IMG/VR virus record: IMGVR_UViG_3300033146_001808
Coordinates: 1 to 54,617 of that record
DNA: 54,617 bases
Reading direction: 5' to 3' (one strand)
Origin: a virus
The position numbers and the translations under genes were made by a program. Numbering within the stretch: position 1 is the first letter of the stretch; every line of letters starts with the position of its first letter. This document shows positions 43,601 to 48,550 of the stretch, piece after piece. The notes below the pieces were generated by a model, which ran no database searches, was not told the DNA's origin, and worked only from the letters and a program-made list of their open reading frames with translations.

Positions 43601-45922
43601 ACAGATGATTCTGAAGCTGTAGAGAAATTGCAAGATGAAATAAATACGGTTCAAGATTCTATTGATATTCTAGCTAAATATAGTGGAATAGTAAAAGTTG
43701 TCGAGAACTATAAAGACAATAAAGAAGTTGTTGAATTATTACGTAAAGCTCATATTAATTCAGAAGTATTAAGAAGGCTTGGTAAAATAATGAAACTTCG
43801 TGGAGGTATTGATTCTGATCATAATGATTCATTAATGAGAACTAAAGATATTGAATTATCATTAGGAATGAAAATTGATGAATTTTTAAGTAGAGAAATT
43901 TCTGATGAAGATGGTTCAGAGATTACTACTATAGATACAGAGGATTCACATATCGACTTCTTTATTAATAATAGTAATGCTTTTATTAAATCAACTGCTG
44001 ATAGTAAAGAAGGTCTTATAGAATTAGAAAAAGATATTTTCAATGCTGCTAATATTTCTGAGATACTTAATAATAATGATTATTTATTTGAATTACTTAG
44101 CGCGGCAAATAATAGAATTGAAGCTGTAGAGAATGTTTTCTTTATAAATAAGCCAATGAATAATATGGTTGATTTATTAAGTGGAGCTCAATTAAGGGCT
44201 TCTCTTGAATACAAGGAACAATACAAAGCCAAAGATGGTTTCATGCAAGAAGTGTTGTTAGATTTCTTCTTTAAGCAGAATAATAATGGAGTAGACAATA
44301 TTTCACTTAATGTTCCTAATTTAGATATTGATGGTAATTATGTAGCTACTGATTTTGCTAATTACACTAATCTTGATATGGGTAATGCTACTCATAGGAG
44401 TAAATTCAAAAAACATTTCCCTGCTGTAGTAATGGGAATGGTAGAAGCTGTAGAAAATAATCCTGAACAGATTAAAAAGTACATGGATGCTATTGGTATT
44501 AATGTATCATTACAGGAAGCTAGAAATATTAAGAAGAGTAAATTCTTTGCTTTATTAGAGCGTAATGGTAATGATGGTTTTAAAAAGCTTAGTGTTAATC
44601 CTAGTGTTAATTATGATGAAGCGGCTACTGCAGAAGCACATCAAGAGTTTGCTAAATTACCAGATAATGTTAAATTTTTATTCGAAATGTATCATGTATT
44701 AGAATCTAAGATGGTATATAAGGATAAAGGATTTAGTAATATTGTAAGTAATGATTTATCTATTAAGATGGAAAAGGTTTTTAAAGATAAACATGATAAT
44801 CTTAATGCTATGTTTGATAGATATAATTCAAATGATTCTAATGACCCTCATACTATTGATGCTGTTCATTATTTAGGTGTTAATGCTAAGATTAGAAGAT
44901 TTGCTAGCAAGAAGAGAGGTGATTATCCTAAGTTTGTTACAGAGAATATTAGTAACAGTAGATACAATAAGATAAATAAACCTTTTATTGATACTGGAAT
45001 TAAAAATAGTGATGGTACTCGTAAAAATTTAAGTCATAATGTATCTCATTATATGGGAATTTATGATACTAGTACTACTATGAATACTGTAAAAGGGATT
45101 CAGATTGTAAAAATTGATGAAGCAAATGATATTAAGCTTGATATTATTAGAAACAAAAAAGATAGAGAGCATAATGATCATATCGTTATCAAGACAGTAA
45201 ATCCTCATCATTATAAAGCTGGTGTTTATTTAGATGATAGTGGTAGAGCAGTAGTTGTAAAACCACAAGGAATATTTGCTATTACAGTAACTCCTGCAAT
45301 ATTAACTGATGAACTTACTACTGAATTTGAATATCTTAAAAATGCTGAAAATCTTAAAGTATCAATTGATCTAGAGCTTAAGCCTTTTAATTATGGAAGA
45401 TCTAGTGATAAGGGATTAATAGTAGAAGACTTTATCCAGAGTGATAGGAATACAATGTATATACCATTTGAAAGGTATAATCATTTTAAAAATTCTAATA
45501 GCTTTGGAGTGATGCACAATGCTAAAGATGGTGTTACAAAGGATGATGAAGAAGCTGATAAAGCTTTACGTCCAGAGTTTTCTTATAAAGATGATAATGA
45601 TGAATTTTATCATATTAAGTTAACATTATTTGCCAATAAATCTTTTGATAATTTAAAAGCAGAAGTAGATGAAATTAATAATGTTGAAGATTTAATTACT
45701 TATTCAGGTCTTGATATAGAAACAGAAGATGGAGTTCCTGTATTTGGCAAAAATAAAAATCAATCTTATATTAAAACTTATACTGATTCTGATAGAAAGT
45801 ATTTAGAACCTAAGCGTTGGACCTTTGTAAAGGTTGAAAAGATCAAAAAAATAGGTAAAAAGGAATCTGTAGGAAATATCATTGTTAAGAAAGTTATAGA
45901 GAATAACTTATCTAATTGTTAA
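28697..45922 (+). CDS. Giant virion protein: helicase, nuclease, metallopeptidase and RNA polymerase in one chain
   Basis: This single 5,741-codon frame has no interruption and would make a protein of roughly 640 kDa. In order: a soluble N-terminus; Gly/Ala-rich apolar stretches at ~230-260, ~300-335, ~415-470 and ~655-680 (NFIGGFAIGGFMAGV) that may enter membranes; a GEGTQEASEE element near 600 of the kind seen in large polyvalent phage proteins; coiled coils from ~740 to ~1,500; an SF1 helicase (1541-1852); a PD-(D/E)XK nuclease (~2108-2127); a zincin (HEMFH 2851-2855, E2891); and an RNA polymerase core (DFDID 4646-4650). The last ~1,100 residues include coiled coil and mixed domains I cannot assign. 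crAss-like phages package a large single-chain RNA polymerase that transcribes early genes after ejection. Having helicase, nuclease and peptidase in the same chain is unusual. It starts at an ATG 13 bases after the preceding stop. Confidence 0.9.
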   Translation: MSDEIKNSGNTPDGGETKKQKSPVHAGPPQQEGDPDFGFMALQQKGVTSGDMGNSSFVDKIYLEDRDKFVGKLIEGGADEEQANVFYDAKRNEYEGLKNGFYTNDDATDLNAMEYGQTSVGAFKKDLYNSYSQNTSMGAKGFKVANSYSYLDRSIFKYKDQKTGKMIEKPLSRYDASTDPSLVIDKGSDGMPFIRQLQAGENHYEFETYHTGFLWKDEHNVYGGNALEDATLGFISGFTTLPGRIIAGGGAVITSAIFGEPTDKDGTLQDVYDFWDDATNMADRLQYRPSDEVMEGGFTGSFGSFAYAMGNGVGEMAMQIVMATATMGGSLEVGLGTGALRALAKRTLIKEGMEVGAKKAIVEGLKYVGKKNLDDVGKAAIAAMDSALKKSAGTAVEQALSKAVMNKSLIGKAGNFMNNYGVIGGLQSSGAVFDGAMRNGLDKRSAAGLAIGAGAITYATEKMFSSGYLNSMMGAADLDKAASKFLIKEFGATSKEALETTITKMGKTALKGPNAVGRMTTNYTAKMIKKFADKNGIGYKAAKKILGKARKVRDLGDKTIGKVATTIDKMTTGINKAEQDWVKKNYLDGRMNVPNIIKGMFGEGTQEASEEVGNIGLNWAHDNLKMSFGGGTMEEYRKKKGYMGYLSFRDEVLSSATANNIFQNFIGGFAIGGFMAGVSKTQGNGYADADNALFDMAAQRGESEKLMKSFYGKWKNTNAKAYGSTDHDLSMKVLTHTDDNSPTVKVEEDFSSYGLEQGMELKTQADVNYYNILKQIKYSEKLYEETGFTPGYLDKFKGQESLFENGMQIFRDLDELKKSAVKTQAKLKDEKITPEQKEQLEKELAQYGEAEKVMQERFDYLMKPQANGFSKAYDDTYKNSLALMELANDEAFSNMKANYENEGKKFPDKLGKKELEEFHKLRDKSLGENLQKSFYHDMINSIRSVNEFTDSRIERAKKLLEDSNINDEQKSELDGIIEDFGATSNDYKKSMADIDSNLKIEAGKLNSMKAEDGPFDSSAITALLDSRVKQQTNMTTKLTSQLSSLGKFAGLASSNKEISSIMDDFTNEAENIFSSIRDDNKFMTKDVVNEEFGITEKKSLPIKNTFARVVGLNAQDENGEMVNVGNASIEELSQQLRISGTNVIDVFNAGRIASDENFKEATRIAKQSETEEGRIALLNETYELVYKSHLDSLEASKENDYNENLISLIQETEGVLKDLELAKKSLLVRNRVFYDMTLDTDKEIHRDPKVDVPLDDKSYNEILEKVNQAEIDIKGHLENMKNAAGIRDSYFAIERHTTTIQNKHSLSIIVDDESLKDKEWAKDIAEKLDKIELPHVDMDAYGTGLSSEEQIKIDKAEKEIMGLMQIIHDNRNDIKSKAVLSSILKNSVLDANAITKFGEPSGKNYLKGAVILGKRKIDIMKPLVSESSDVNSFTCVTKNPFINQLNYVHFVNFLVTNLSDVNPKDIASIRYTVNEMFSDNDKIAFSSTEQLMQENAALAFLNGGDAIFNDIMKIEDEAHKDVGVDIRPSFNNKPGFMFLTGDAQTGKSVQMTPQIVLFNSILNKGTDGEQQNYMFVGLNEEVVSHFKDEIEQIHLVQEKLGLQKSGMQAMKHNDLITNVSKDDVKNTVLIVDEATILSNSDINKIANITGDSRKVMFVGDATQMPDFLSTDATGFSDASSIGFLTVPTQRKFASKNPVLTNLMDSIIGSLNGNGYNKFAPAWNEIDSKTGLRSGTEYKSTTDDIFKSFKERIDAAKDDIDPSDVGLLFLSEKHYEDYKASNPDVENYEKYVAVLGHDKTVKDKKFESIQGGRRGEIYIMFDGDMRNFQAYAKKNILYPQKLAKSALYTMAGRASSFISMVSDESNIAVKRPANFNSDPEILEGIKNKNEIQQYLKDIMNAEKVKDLKEQKINDDGEVDDDSDSPLKETVERRAVINKIDDIRIKTKDLKSIDKADGSGEENYYEGKLNGKTVKVLRTTSVVSKYGIDFQSVIDFNNGKDTSKPSLAFYSKLGRSVDLIFRTIMDSNNRNVEFEEVVKVLSDADLYTHDFGGNKIDLYGKNPDQVIQDIMKYLLEIKTEIEAKGEYLIPLDTKLATTDIDIKDFDGVSGTPDLMTVDEKGVVRIYDLKNKKDDNDLSKGSQYNHEGASDIIHYTNQISGYKELLKSMDDELNISNEMGLIIHRYKGDPPNSKSNNGMRKSVKVEIIPLTYKQTNIGQAIEDFNNRKINNQSILSYPDTTSINGQEITIGEIYSDNNNIVKVDKIIVDEDGNVSISISGKVFGGEEFLNKYSLFTPTHSPVIVSSHKGKSITGEPAAVYSASIFAEHNGALYSTPVSIVVGKSDFIKFNGLKIYDSKNKTESKALSIDAIKEKIIKIKEKLANSDAKRKLVYKETQKSADNKNDYKGVFVTEVEGDLSDYLASNLERADTDFIDSMIKIDRDLTNEIFTHISTFGLPNSFDKKQNKWVSFDPFLMTDKEFNDSLTAIKESVDNSVTSEDLDNLIAYNFELWNMHKVARASKANAVNGRIDFGTIKLATNLDSHIIQRKGNRLISMKEFSENIDDTDFSVDSNTQLEFKKVTGTDDEHVLVLELFKNGAPSGESISVVTPFVGGKNQRFKRLLVDELEMYENGDNESHPFKTFAHNLVLNNRTNFKELIKNDKTAPKEFKNIIFDDENNKVVYHGNVASKLREETENNTLIALIKYLKEDKVISKMYVPKNYVNIDDLKTNIVGINAIPSYVKPTNSEFIHADIKSTIESLDNPKPPVNSGSQNGSRSGGRRSAINRFGKIESQTEAEARVVVSKILGEEYADKWLGFERSLKYDEVEVFGLMANGRIKLSINKGKVNKLTARHEMFHVVDDYILNDNTKKLIYQEVRDNVPALKNSSIDDIKEFLADWYSVHGQAQQEGLIDSEYIEKYGALLNMIQDNYNIFSGKIAQLFNDIEEGKFQKPVSDLLGNAIIDNNNIRLSKKGTHKKKRREWKNNKNHNQNTNTIGSQLSDEDIAKLKERQERKVRIEDQVKVQTRVELEEDAKVVLDRLFGKNARLLQKATQEVIAIFGSETNLNGKDRTINDLIQNLTNDTLGVGFNSRFIFNESYNREIVLDKINDAGENIVKHTLDIKSSDFPFIKDDDDFAAVLVMQISNSIPLANAFLQRVFPHYNMKSKTIAGFTSLQYTNKESVPGSAVQDMANFAYANIPFVNRDENGPYLSITNLPATEAKNILREAAKIASGFSNSNTTYFEDIEEALYSMKPNDGSAKDIALDSILRKLVVGYDNLRGNSGNLNTWLGSYNEVLNTDNFGEIKPSQHEFNALADAMFSDLVSYVDSPKIRAKFTDNGEHYIMLDNSTASNDKHILKDNIASNLYANDSLKEVVINTTSKESALNSDKLKYRFETDGLYQEQTLLLNDIGNGYSFAKVDSGVIRTLTKIVGLSNLRTDVFERLANNNGKVSKVKGFKNDGISIDPNMTISELIATTFGNFYEVVQLQSRVERELLAFADEQTKNNEELSAILADSDPSKLPTHQLAQYEAYYDGRNEIIKNVYESTSSNLKEFNSSINLKVGNQNIDTVAQIVDINNGVNPNEARYPKITDYFNHIDMLAKLNNNDLVAYSSRTQYIANKAFYSLTKSNRIEAVSINDTNTMAGIDKVGKHELVNTHRSKILNKKYNALKKAERVKSSVFNENGTTNIPFISTNKDKALFGFEGVVLVPGIENEYTAVDSMNPHDYMQLTMGLFLNKLNDTGGKDIYLPLGHSSRTYFAKSKFHKADSPFTVKIEGDKLVDFQIDKNKFVPILKKNFNYSNKLAENSRNRWREYLKDSPVFDKEVNDLINSDIPVSSSKYDILKKKSRIITTLGESHSENELLDMPGMKRIRNSGLIENSDYYIASKTNEDTGAISYFLEFGNEINFETFKSNKDVEERDGINENSLIYTRSNYRLLFKNRNGRVSEETFDLIMQEEMKHNKELSNLLDKDSYGIDDFYKNWLKKNHPNSSQTSKLSAKTVKKDKDGKVVSTKYHYNPVYQGLALANSILMPSIHRSIAGNETGFKHFGDFTKRYDPNKTPTSGIMKTKDGLGSKFNVIIMNDTTLGVIQYNMSGTVDKNDGGAIMFVGFEQLMRKSYGGKYSSFDKTAYKPLITGGDAMTGINTQMKFSADAYSPSILKNNEKLREQQEQLFEQWIKAFEKEIDSDRLQGKVKELYNDLKTRYPNDIHTRSERFIETFTNKKRRHLRFGGEDLTTTQIRDINGLLDLMRESVIMGAVPTTSVKTGAYNITAHKFGKERGEDFNNIKPIVVDSDRFGLVNNYDQDVSENATVAAPNQALSHIGVGNPEIALAVNQAMSGLLNEGINDLYNEIGVDRNPKNWKSSDIDKFKNWIRKIGLENAEANQGGAGIVEILSTNGSLETLQIARKLEQYFVSNLNKHVQPRFKGTRLIQGDGSEFTMYDEKDANGNVIGTLTEQDLEKHLKKNPDLIYEKRLTDPFAFMQHDADGNFTPAEVGTQFLYAKTFGIKEGEQPRDGYILTMHNGAMLDYHSVTSKGDNIEANVKDGFQVGMKIKISDTPFLRVSDLVKEGFGVDDGYVILTDDNIDDYAEDFAAYLENYHESLEIALTRVPYDTVALGFVARITQFTWGNGSTIYINPKDNLRTGGDFDIDQLSSYHNEYEHYSIKPKFNNKVETSQSAAHKNTVVDSIKNYYKNPENVGAIYQSTGVEDIRQGIKKGKKMFYEKYHKKPKSADNLRIHSIGGVIGMEELANEGASAVSIFALSASSFGVINQLGDVDYISDSFINMNKDEMLFKSQLIGGFLQASLDNKKELILGEFNVPASADGLLLGLATMGHDYDEIYTIVNSYAAQEMFKQLRDATKLGQKTKSIPELIVELSNYVNSVNPESIKDIDRFMSDSINGLKIPDAYKNSKQPIEDAYDVLSNENSTVEEKSKAADALSRVARSIFGQKIKNTKKLAALNKKKELLNTDDSEAVEKLQDEINTVQDSIDILAKYSGIVKVVENYKDNKEVVELLRKAHINSEVLRRLGKIMKLRGGIDSDHNDSLMRTKDIELSLGMKIDEFLSREISDEDGSEITTIDTEDSHIDFFINNSNAFIKSTADSKEGLIELEKDIFNAANISEILNNNDYLFELLSAANNRIEAVENVFFINKPMNNMVDLLSGAQLRASLEYKEQYKAKDGFMQEVLLDFFFKQNNNGVDNISLNVPNLDIDGNYVATDFANYTNLDMGNATHRSKFKKHFPAVVMGMVEAVENNPEQIKKYMDAIGINVSLQEARNIKKSKFFALLERNGNDGFKKLSVNPSVNYDEAATAEAHQEFAKLPDNVKFLFEMYHVLESKMVYKDKGFSNIVSNDLSIKMEKVFKDKHDNLNAMFDRYNSNDSNDPHTIDAVHYLGVNAKIRRFASKKRGDYPKFVTENISNSRYNKINKPFIDTGIKNSDGTRKNLSHNVSHYMGIYDTSTTMNTVKGIQIVKIDEANDIKLDIIRNKKDREHNDHIVIKTVNPHHYKAGVYLDDSGRAVVVKPQGIFAITVTPAILTDELTTEFEYLKNAENLKVSIDLELKPFNYGRSSDKGLIVEDFIQSDRNTMYIPFERYNHFKNSNSFGVMHNAKDGVTKDDEEADKALRPEFSYKDDNDEFYHIKLTLFANKSFDNLKAEVDEINNVEDLITYSGLDIETEDGVPVFGKNKNQSYIKTYTDSDRKYLEPKRWTFVKVEKIKKIGKKESVGNIIVKKVIENNLSNC
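33302..34290 (+). other. SF1 helicase domain within the giant protein
   Basis: Walker A is GDAQTGKS at residues 1541-1548. Walker B is VLIVDEAT at 1628-1635, with D1632 and E1633. Motif III is GDATQMP at 1659-1665, whose Gln after GDxx is typical of RecD/Pif1/Dda-like superfamily 1 helicases. A motif V-like QGG element is at 1809, and the motif VI counterpart ALYTMAGRAS carries arginine finger candidate R1852. All motifs are in the right order and at helicase-like spacing, so this is an apparently intact ATP-dependent translocase rather than a fragment. Direction and substrate cannot be read from sequence. Confidence 0.8.
34960..35160 (+). other. PD-(D/E)XK (RecB-like) nuclease motif within the giant protein
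   Basis: G2108-T-P-D2111 followed 14 residues later by D2125-L-K2127 (core: GTPDLM, then RIYDLKN) is the GxxD...DxK signature of RecB/Cas4-type nucleases. A third acidic ligand was not identified with certainty. It lies ~260 residues after helicase motif VI, the same order as in AddA/RecB helicase-nucleases, so the two domains probably work together on DNA ends. Confidence 0.65.
37060..37560 (+). other. Zincin metallopeptidase-like domain within the giant protein
   Basis: H2851-E-M-F-H2855 preceded by an LTAR strand, and a downstream E2891 in KEFLADWY, form an HExxH...E zinc site with catalytic Glu2852. Basic, low-complexity linkers flank it: a Gly/Ser/Arg-rich one at ~2767-2785 and a Lys/Asn-rich one at ~2970-2995. 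A second HExxH domain occurs in the 1,601-aa protein downstream. A self- or partner-processing role is inferred, not shown. Confidence 0.6.
42480..42700 (+). other. RNA polymerase catalytic core within the giant protein
   Basis: The stretch TGGDFDIDQL with D4646, D4648 and D4650 corresponds to the NADFDGDQM magnesium-binding loop of the beta-prime double-psi beta-barrel. It is preceded 38 residues upstream by R4608-V-P, matching the conserved RxP strand that precedes this loop in cellular enzymes at nearly the same distance. The loop Gly of DFDGD is Ile. The DxDxD form is what crAss-like virion RNA polymerases carry. A beta-like half should lie upstream, probably starting after the zincin (~3000), but its lysines were not located with confidence. 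Confidence 0.75.
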
Positions 45923-45927
45923 AATAG

Positions 45928-45935
45928 TATCTTTG
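45928..45935 (+). promoter_or_regulatory. Possible -7 promoter box before the 191-aa gene
   Basis: TATCTTTG matches TAnnTTTG and lies in the 17-base gap after the giant gene, only 4 bases before the next ATG. If used, transcription would begin at or within the start codon, giving a leaderless mRNA. No -33 element is evident, so this is a weak candidate. Confidence 0.25.
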
Positions 45936-45939
45936 TGTT

Positions 45940-46515
45940 ATGGCTATATGTGTAAATTATAAACAACCAGAAGTGAGGGCAGCGTTAGAAGATGCTGTTC
46001 TCACTCTTGTTGAGCATGCTCCCTTAGAAATGGTAGAGCGTATTTCAAAAAACGTTATTGAGAAGAATAATGGTAATCATTTGAGTTTAAATCCAAATGG
46101 AAAGCCTTCAGAAGTTTTTGCTCAATTAATGAAAATGTATTCTAAAGCAGAAGCTTATGCTTATCGTTCTGCTATGTATAATGATTCATTCATTAATAAA
46201 ACTAATTGGGTAGAAACAGGTGTAGAGCCTAAAATAAAGCAAGTGTTAGGGAATAAGCATGTAAATAGAAATGGTAATCAATCCTTAATGTATAAAGATG
46301 GTGATATATCATCTATAGAGCTTGATAAAGGCATTTTAGCCAAGGAAGATGATGATATGAAGAAATGTATCGGAATGGCAAAGAATGGTGCTAGAAGCAA
46401 GGTTAAGCGTGGAGGTATGTGGAGTGTTCAGAAAGATTTAAAAGGTATGCCTAGTCATAAAGAAGGAGGTGTTCAGTTATCATTTAGTAATGGAGTAGTA
46501 ATTAATTCAAAATAA
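45940..46515 (+). CDS. Short virion-block protein with the LxPNGxxSExF module
   Basis: A 191-residue protein. Residues ~45-80 carry HLSLNPNGKPSEVFAQLM followed by a helix (AYAYRSAMYNDSF), a module also found at the N-terminus of the 1,601-aa protein two genes on. I recall the same 'APNGKPSxLY' pattern in large proteins of crAss-like phages and mobile elements. The C-terminus is basic and ends in MPSHKEGGVQLSFSNGVV, which looks like the first half of a SHxxGGV...IEAEGxE element whose second half starts the next gene in another frame. It may therefore be the N-terminal part of a protein that is fused to the next gene in relatives. Function unknown. Confidence 0.6.
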   Translation: MAICVNYKQPEVRAALEDAVLTLVEHAPLEMVERISKNVIEKNNGNHLSLNPNGKPSEVFAQLMKMYSKAEAYAYRSAMYNDSFINKTNWVETGVEPKIKQVLGNKHVNRNGNQSLMYKDGDISSIELDKGILAKEDDDMKKCIGMAKNGARSKVKRGGMWSVQKDLKGMPSHKEGGVQLSFSNGVVINSK

Positions 46516-46519
46516 CGTT

Positions 46520-48541
46520 ATGGTTAAAAATATAGAAGCAGAAGGAAATGAGTTAGTACTAACAAATAATAATGGTAGTACAGCTATAATTCCTAAGAAC
46601 AAAAGGGCTGAAGTTCTAAAGCATTTAAAAGCCAATGATCACTCTAAATTAGATGATTTAATAAGTAATTTACCTAGAATGATGGATTATGCAGAAGATG
46701 GAAGTTACTTTCCTTATAAGGGGCCTAAAGGAGAAGTGAAGGCTAAAAAGAATGATATGGGTGGTGGAGTTGTTACCAATCAAGAACAATTTGATAAAAC
46801 ATTTGCTAATATAGATTTACAAAGTAATAATAGTATTCAGTTGAATGATATTAAAATGAATTATACATTAGAAAAAGATAATACTAATGTTAAAAATACA
46901 ATAAATCCATTAGAGAAAGTTGATATTGGTGAAGAACAAAATATTTTACCTGAAATGCCTACTAGTATATTAAGTCAAGAAGATTTATATAAAAAACCTG
47001 ATATGAGTAATTTTGATTTAAGTGGATTGGAGGATGTTAAATCAGTTGATAAAAAATTTAATGAATTAAAAAGTCAATATAAAAAAGAGAACCTTAATTT
47101 TGTTAAATCTAAAGATTATAAATCAAAAATTGATATATCTACATTAAAAAGTAAAGCTGATATAATGAAAGTTCAAGAATTACTTAAAATAGATTATGAT
47201 TTAGGTAAGTATGGAAAGAATAAAGATGGTGTTGATGGCTATTTGGGTAAAATGACTAAACACGCGATTGAAGAATATAATAAAAGCTTATCCAACAAGG
47301 TAGAACGATTCACTATTATTAAGGGCAACAATGTCGAATGTAAAGAAGATCAATGTGCGGCTTTTGTTCAAGGCGAACTTCATAGAGCTATCAATAGTGA
47401 TGTTAGTATTGATGATTTTATAAACAAATTAGGGATTAAAGGAGATGCTTGGAATATTTCTAAGAATATTATAAAGAATGGTGGAGAACTTATTTTCAAT
47501 GCTAAAGACAATGTTGATAGAAGTGGAATAAAAAGACAAAAAGGAGATGTTGTCTCGATGTATACTGGAGGTAGAAGTAATTACCAAGACCAAGCGAATG
47601 AGAAAGGTGATGGTAATACTCATACTGGATTTATATCTAAAGTTTATGATGATGGTTCATATGATGTACAACATAATGTACATTCAGTTAAAGGGCTTGG
47701 TATTGATGGAGTAAAGTATACAGGTCATAAATATACAAATCATGTTACAGCTAAAGGTATAATGGAAGGTAAATATGCAGGATTTGTAATAAATAAAATC
47801 ACTAGACCTAAATATGAAAATATTGATATTAAAGATGTTTCTATAAATAAAGAAAATGTAATAGTTGATAATGGAAATAGAAAAGCTAGTAGCTCAGTAG
47901 TATCGTATTTTAATGATAATAAAGAACAACTTGCTAAATCATTAAAAACTACTGAAGAAGAAACAATGATGTTTGCTACTGCTGCATTAGGTATTATAGA
48001 GCAAGAAAGTAAATTTGGAGAATCAGATAAATTTATAGCTGGTAGAGAAACTTATGAAACCACTGTAACGATGGCTAAAGGTTTAAAAGCTGCTTTTACA
48101 GAAAAAGAATACGGTAAAGATATTGAAGCTTCTCAAAGTTTAGCAAGAGTTAAAATAGATATGAATTTTGATAAATTTAATAAACAAGATATAAAAAATT
48201 TAATTGGAGATGATATTGATAATGATAATGGAGCATTAGTAATGACAATGAAAATACTTCATACTAATTACAAAAAAGCTTTAAGAAAAGGCTATTCAGA
48301 AAAAGAAGCTTTATATAGAGCAATAGCAGCTCATAATAGTCCTAGAAAAGCTTTTGATAATAAGAAAGGTTCTTATGCTTCTAGATATGATATTGATTAT
48401 GCAAATAAAGTTTTATTAAATGCAACGAGCTTTAAAATTAAAAATAGAGAAAATGAAATGAATACTAAAATTGATGAAATTTTAAATGATGATAAAATTC
48501 TATCTAATATTTCGAAAATAAAATCTGTATATAACAATTAA
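46520..48541 (+). CDS. Virion-associated peptidoglycan hydrolase (PG-binding, CHAP/NlpC-like, lytic transglycosylase)
   Basis: A 673-residue multi-domain cell-wall enzyme. The N-terminus begins IEAEGNELVL. Around 209-257 there is a peptidoglycan-binding-type repeat (KVQELLKIDYDLG, then DGVDGYLGKMTKHAIEEYN). Residues ~274-420 resemble a CHAP or NlpC/P60 cysteine peptidase/amidase: Cys279 in EDQCAAFVQGEL at a helix start, H368 in THTGFISKVYDDGSY and the later QHNVH. The last third has a lytic-transglycosylase pattern with IIEQESKFG (E496 likely catalytic) and AIAAHNSPRKAF. It has no signal peptide and lies in the cargo/structural block away from the lysis pair, so it most likely opens the wall locally during DNA entry. 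Confidence 0.7.
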   Translation: MVKNIEAEGNELVLTNNNGSTAIIPKNKRAEVLKHLKANDHSKLDDLISNLPRMMDYAEDGSYFPYKGPKGEVKAKKNDMGGGVVTNQEQFDKTFANIDLQSNNSIQLNDIKMNYTLEKDNTNVKNTINPLEKVDIGEEQNILPEMPTSILSQEDLYKKPDMSNFDLSGLEDVKSVDKKFNELKSQYKKENLNFVKSKDYKSKIDISTLKSKADIMKVQELLKIDYDLGKYGKNKDGVDGYLGKMTKHAIEEYNKSLSNKVERFTIIKGNNVECKEDQCAAFVQGELHRAINSDVSIDDFINKLGIKGDAWNISKNIIKNGGELIFNAKDNVDRSGIKRQKGDVVSMYTGGRSNYQDQANEKGDGNTHTGFISKVYDDGSYDVQHNVHSVKGLGIDGVKYTGHKYTNHVTAKGIMEGKYAGFVINKITRPKYENIDIKDVSINKENVIVDNGNRKASSSVVSYFNDNKEQLAKSLKTTEEETMMFATAALGIIEQESKFGESDKFIAGRETYETTVTMAKGLKAAFTEKEYGKDIEASQSLARVKIDMNFDKFNKQDIKNLIGDDIDNDNGALVMTMKILHTNYKKALRKGYSEKEALYRAIAAHNSPRKAFDNKKGSYASRYDIDYANKVLLNATSFKIKNRENEMNTKIDEILNDDKILSNISKIKSVYNN

Positions 48542-48550
48542 ACAATAATT

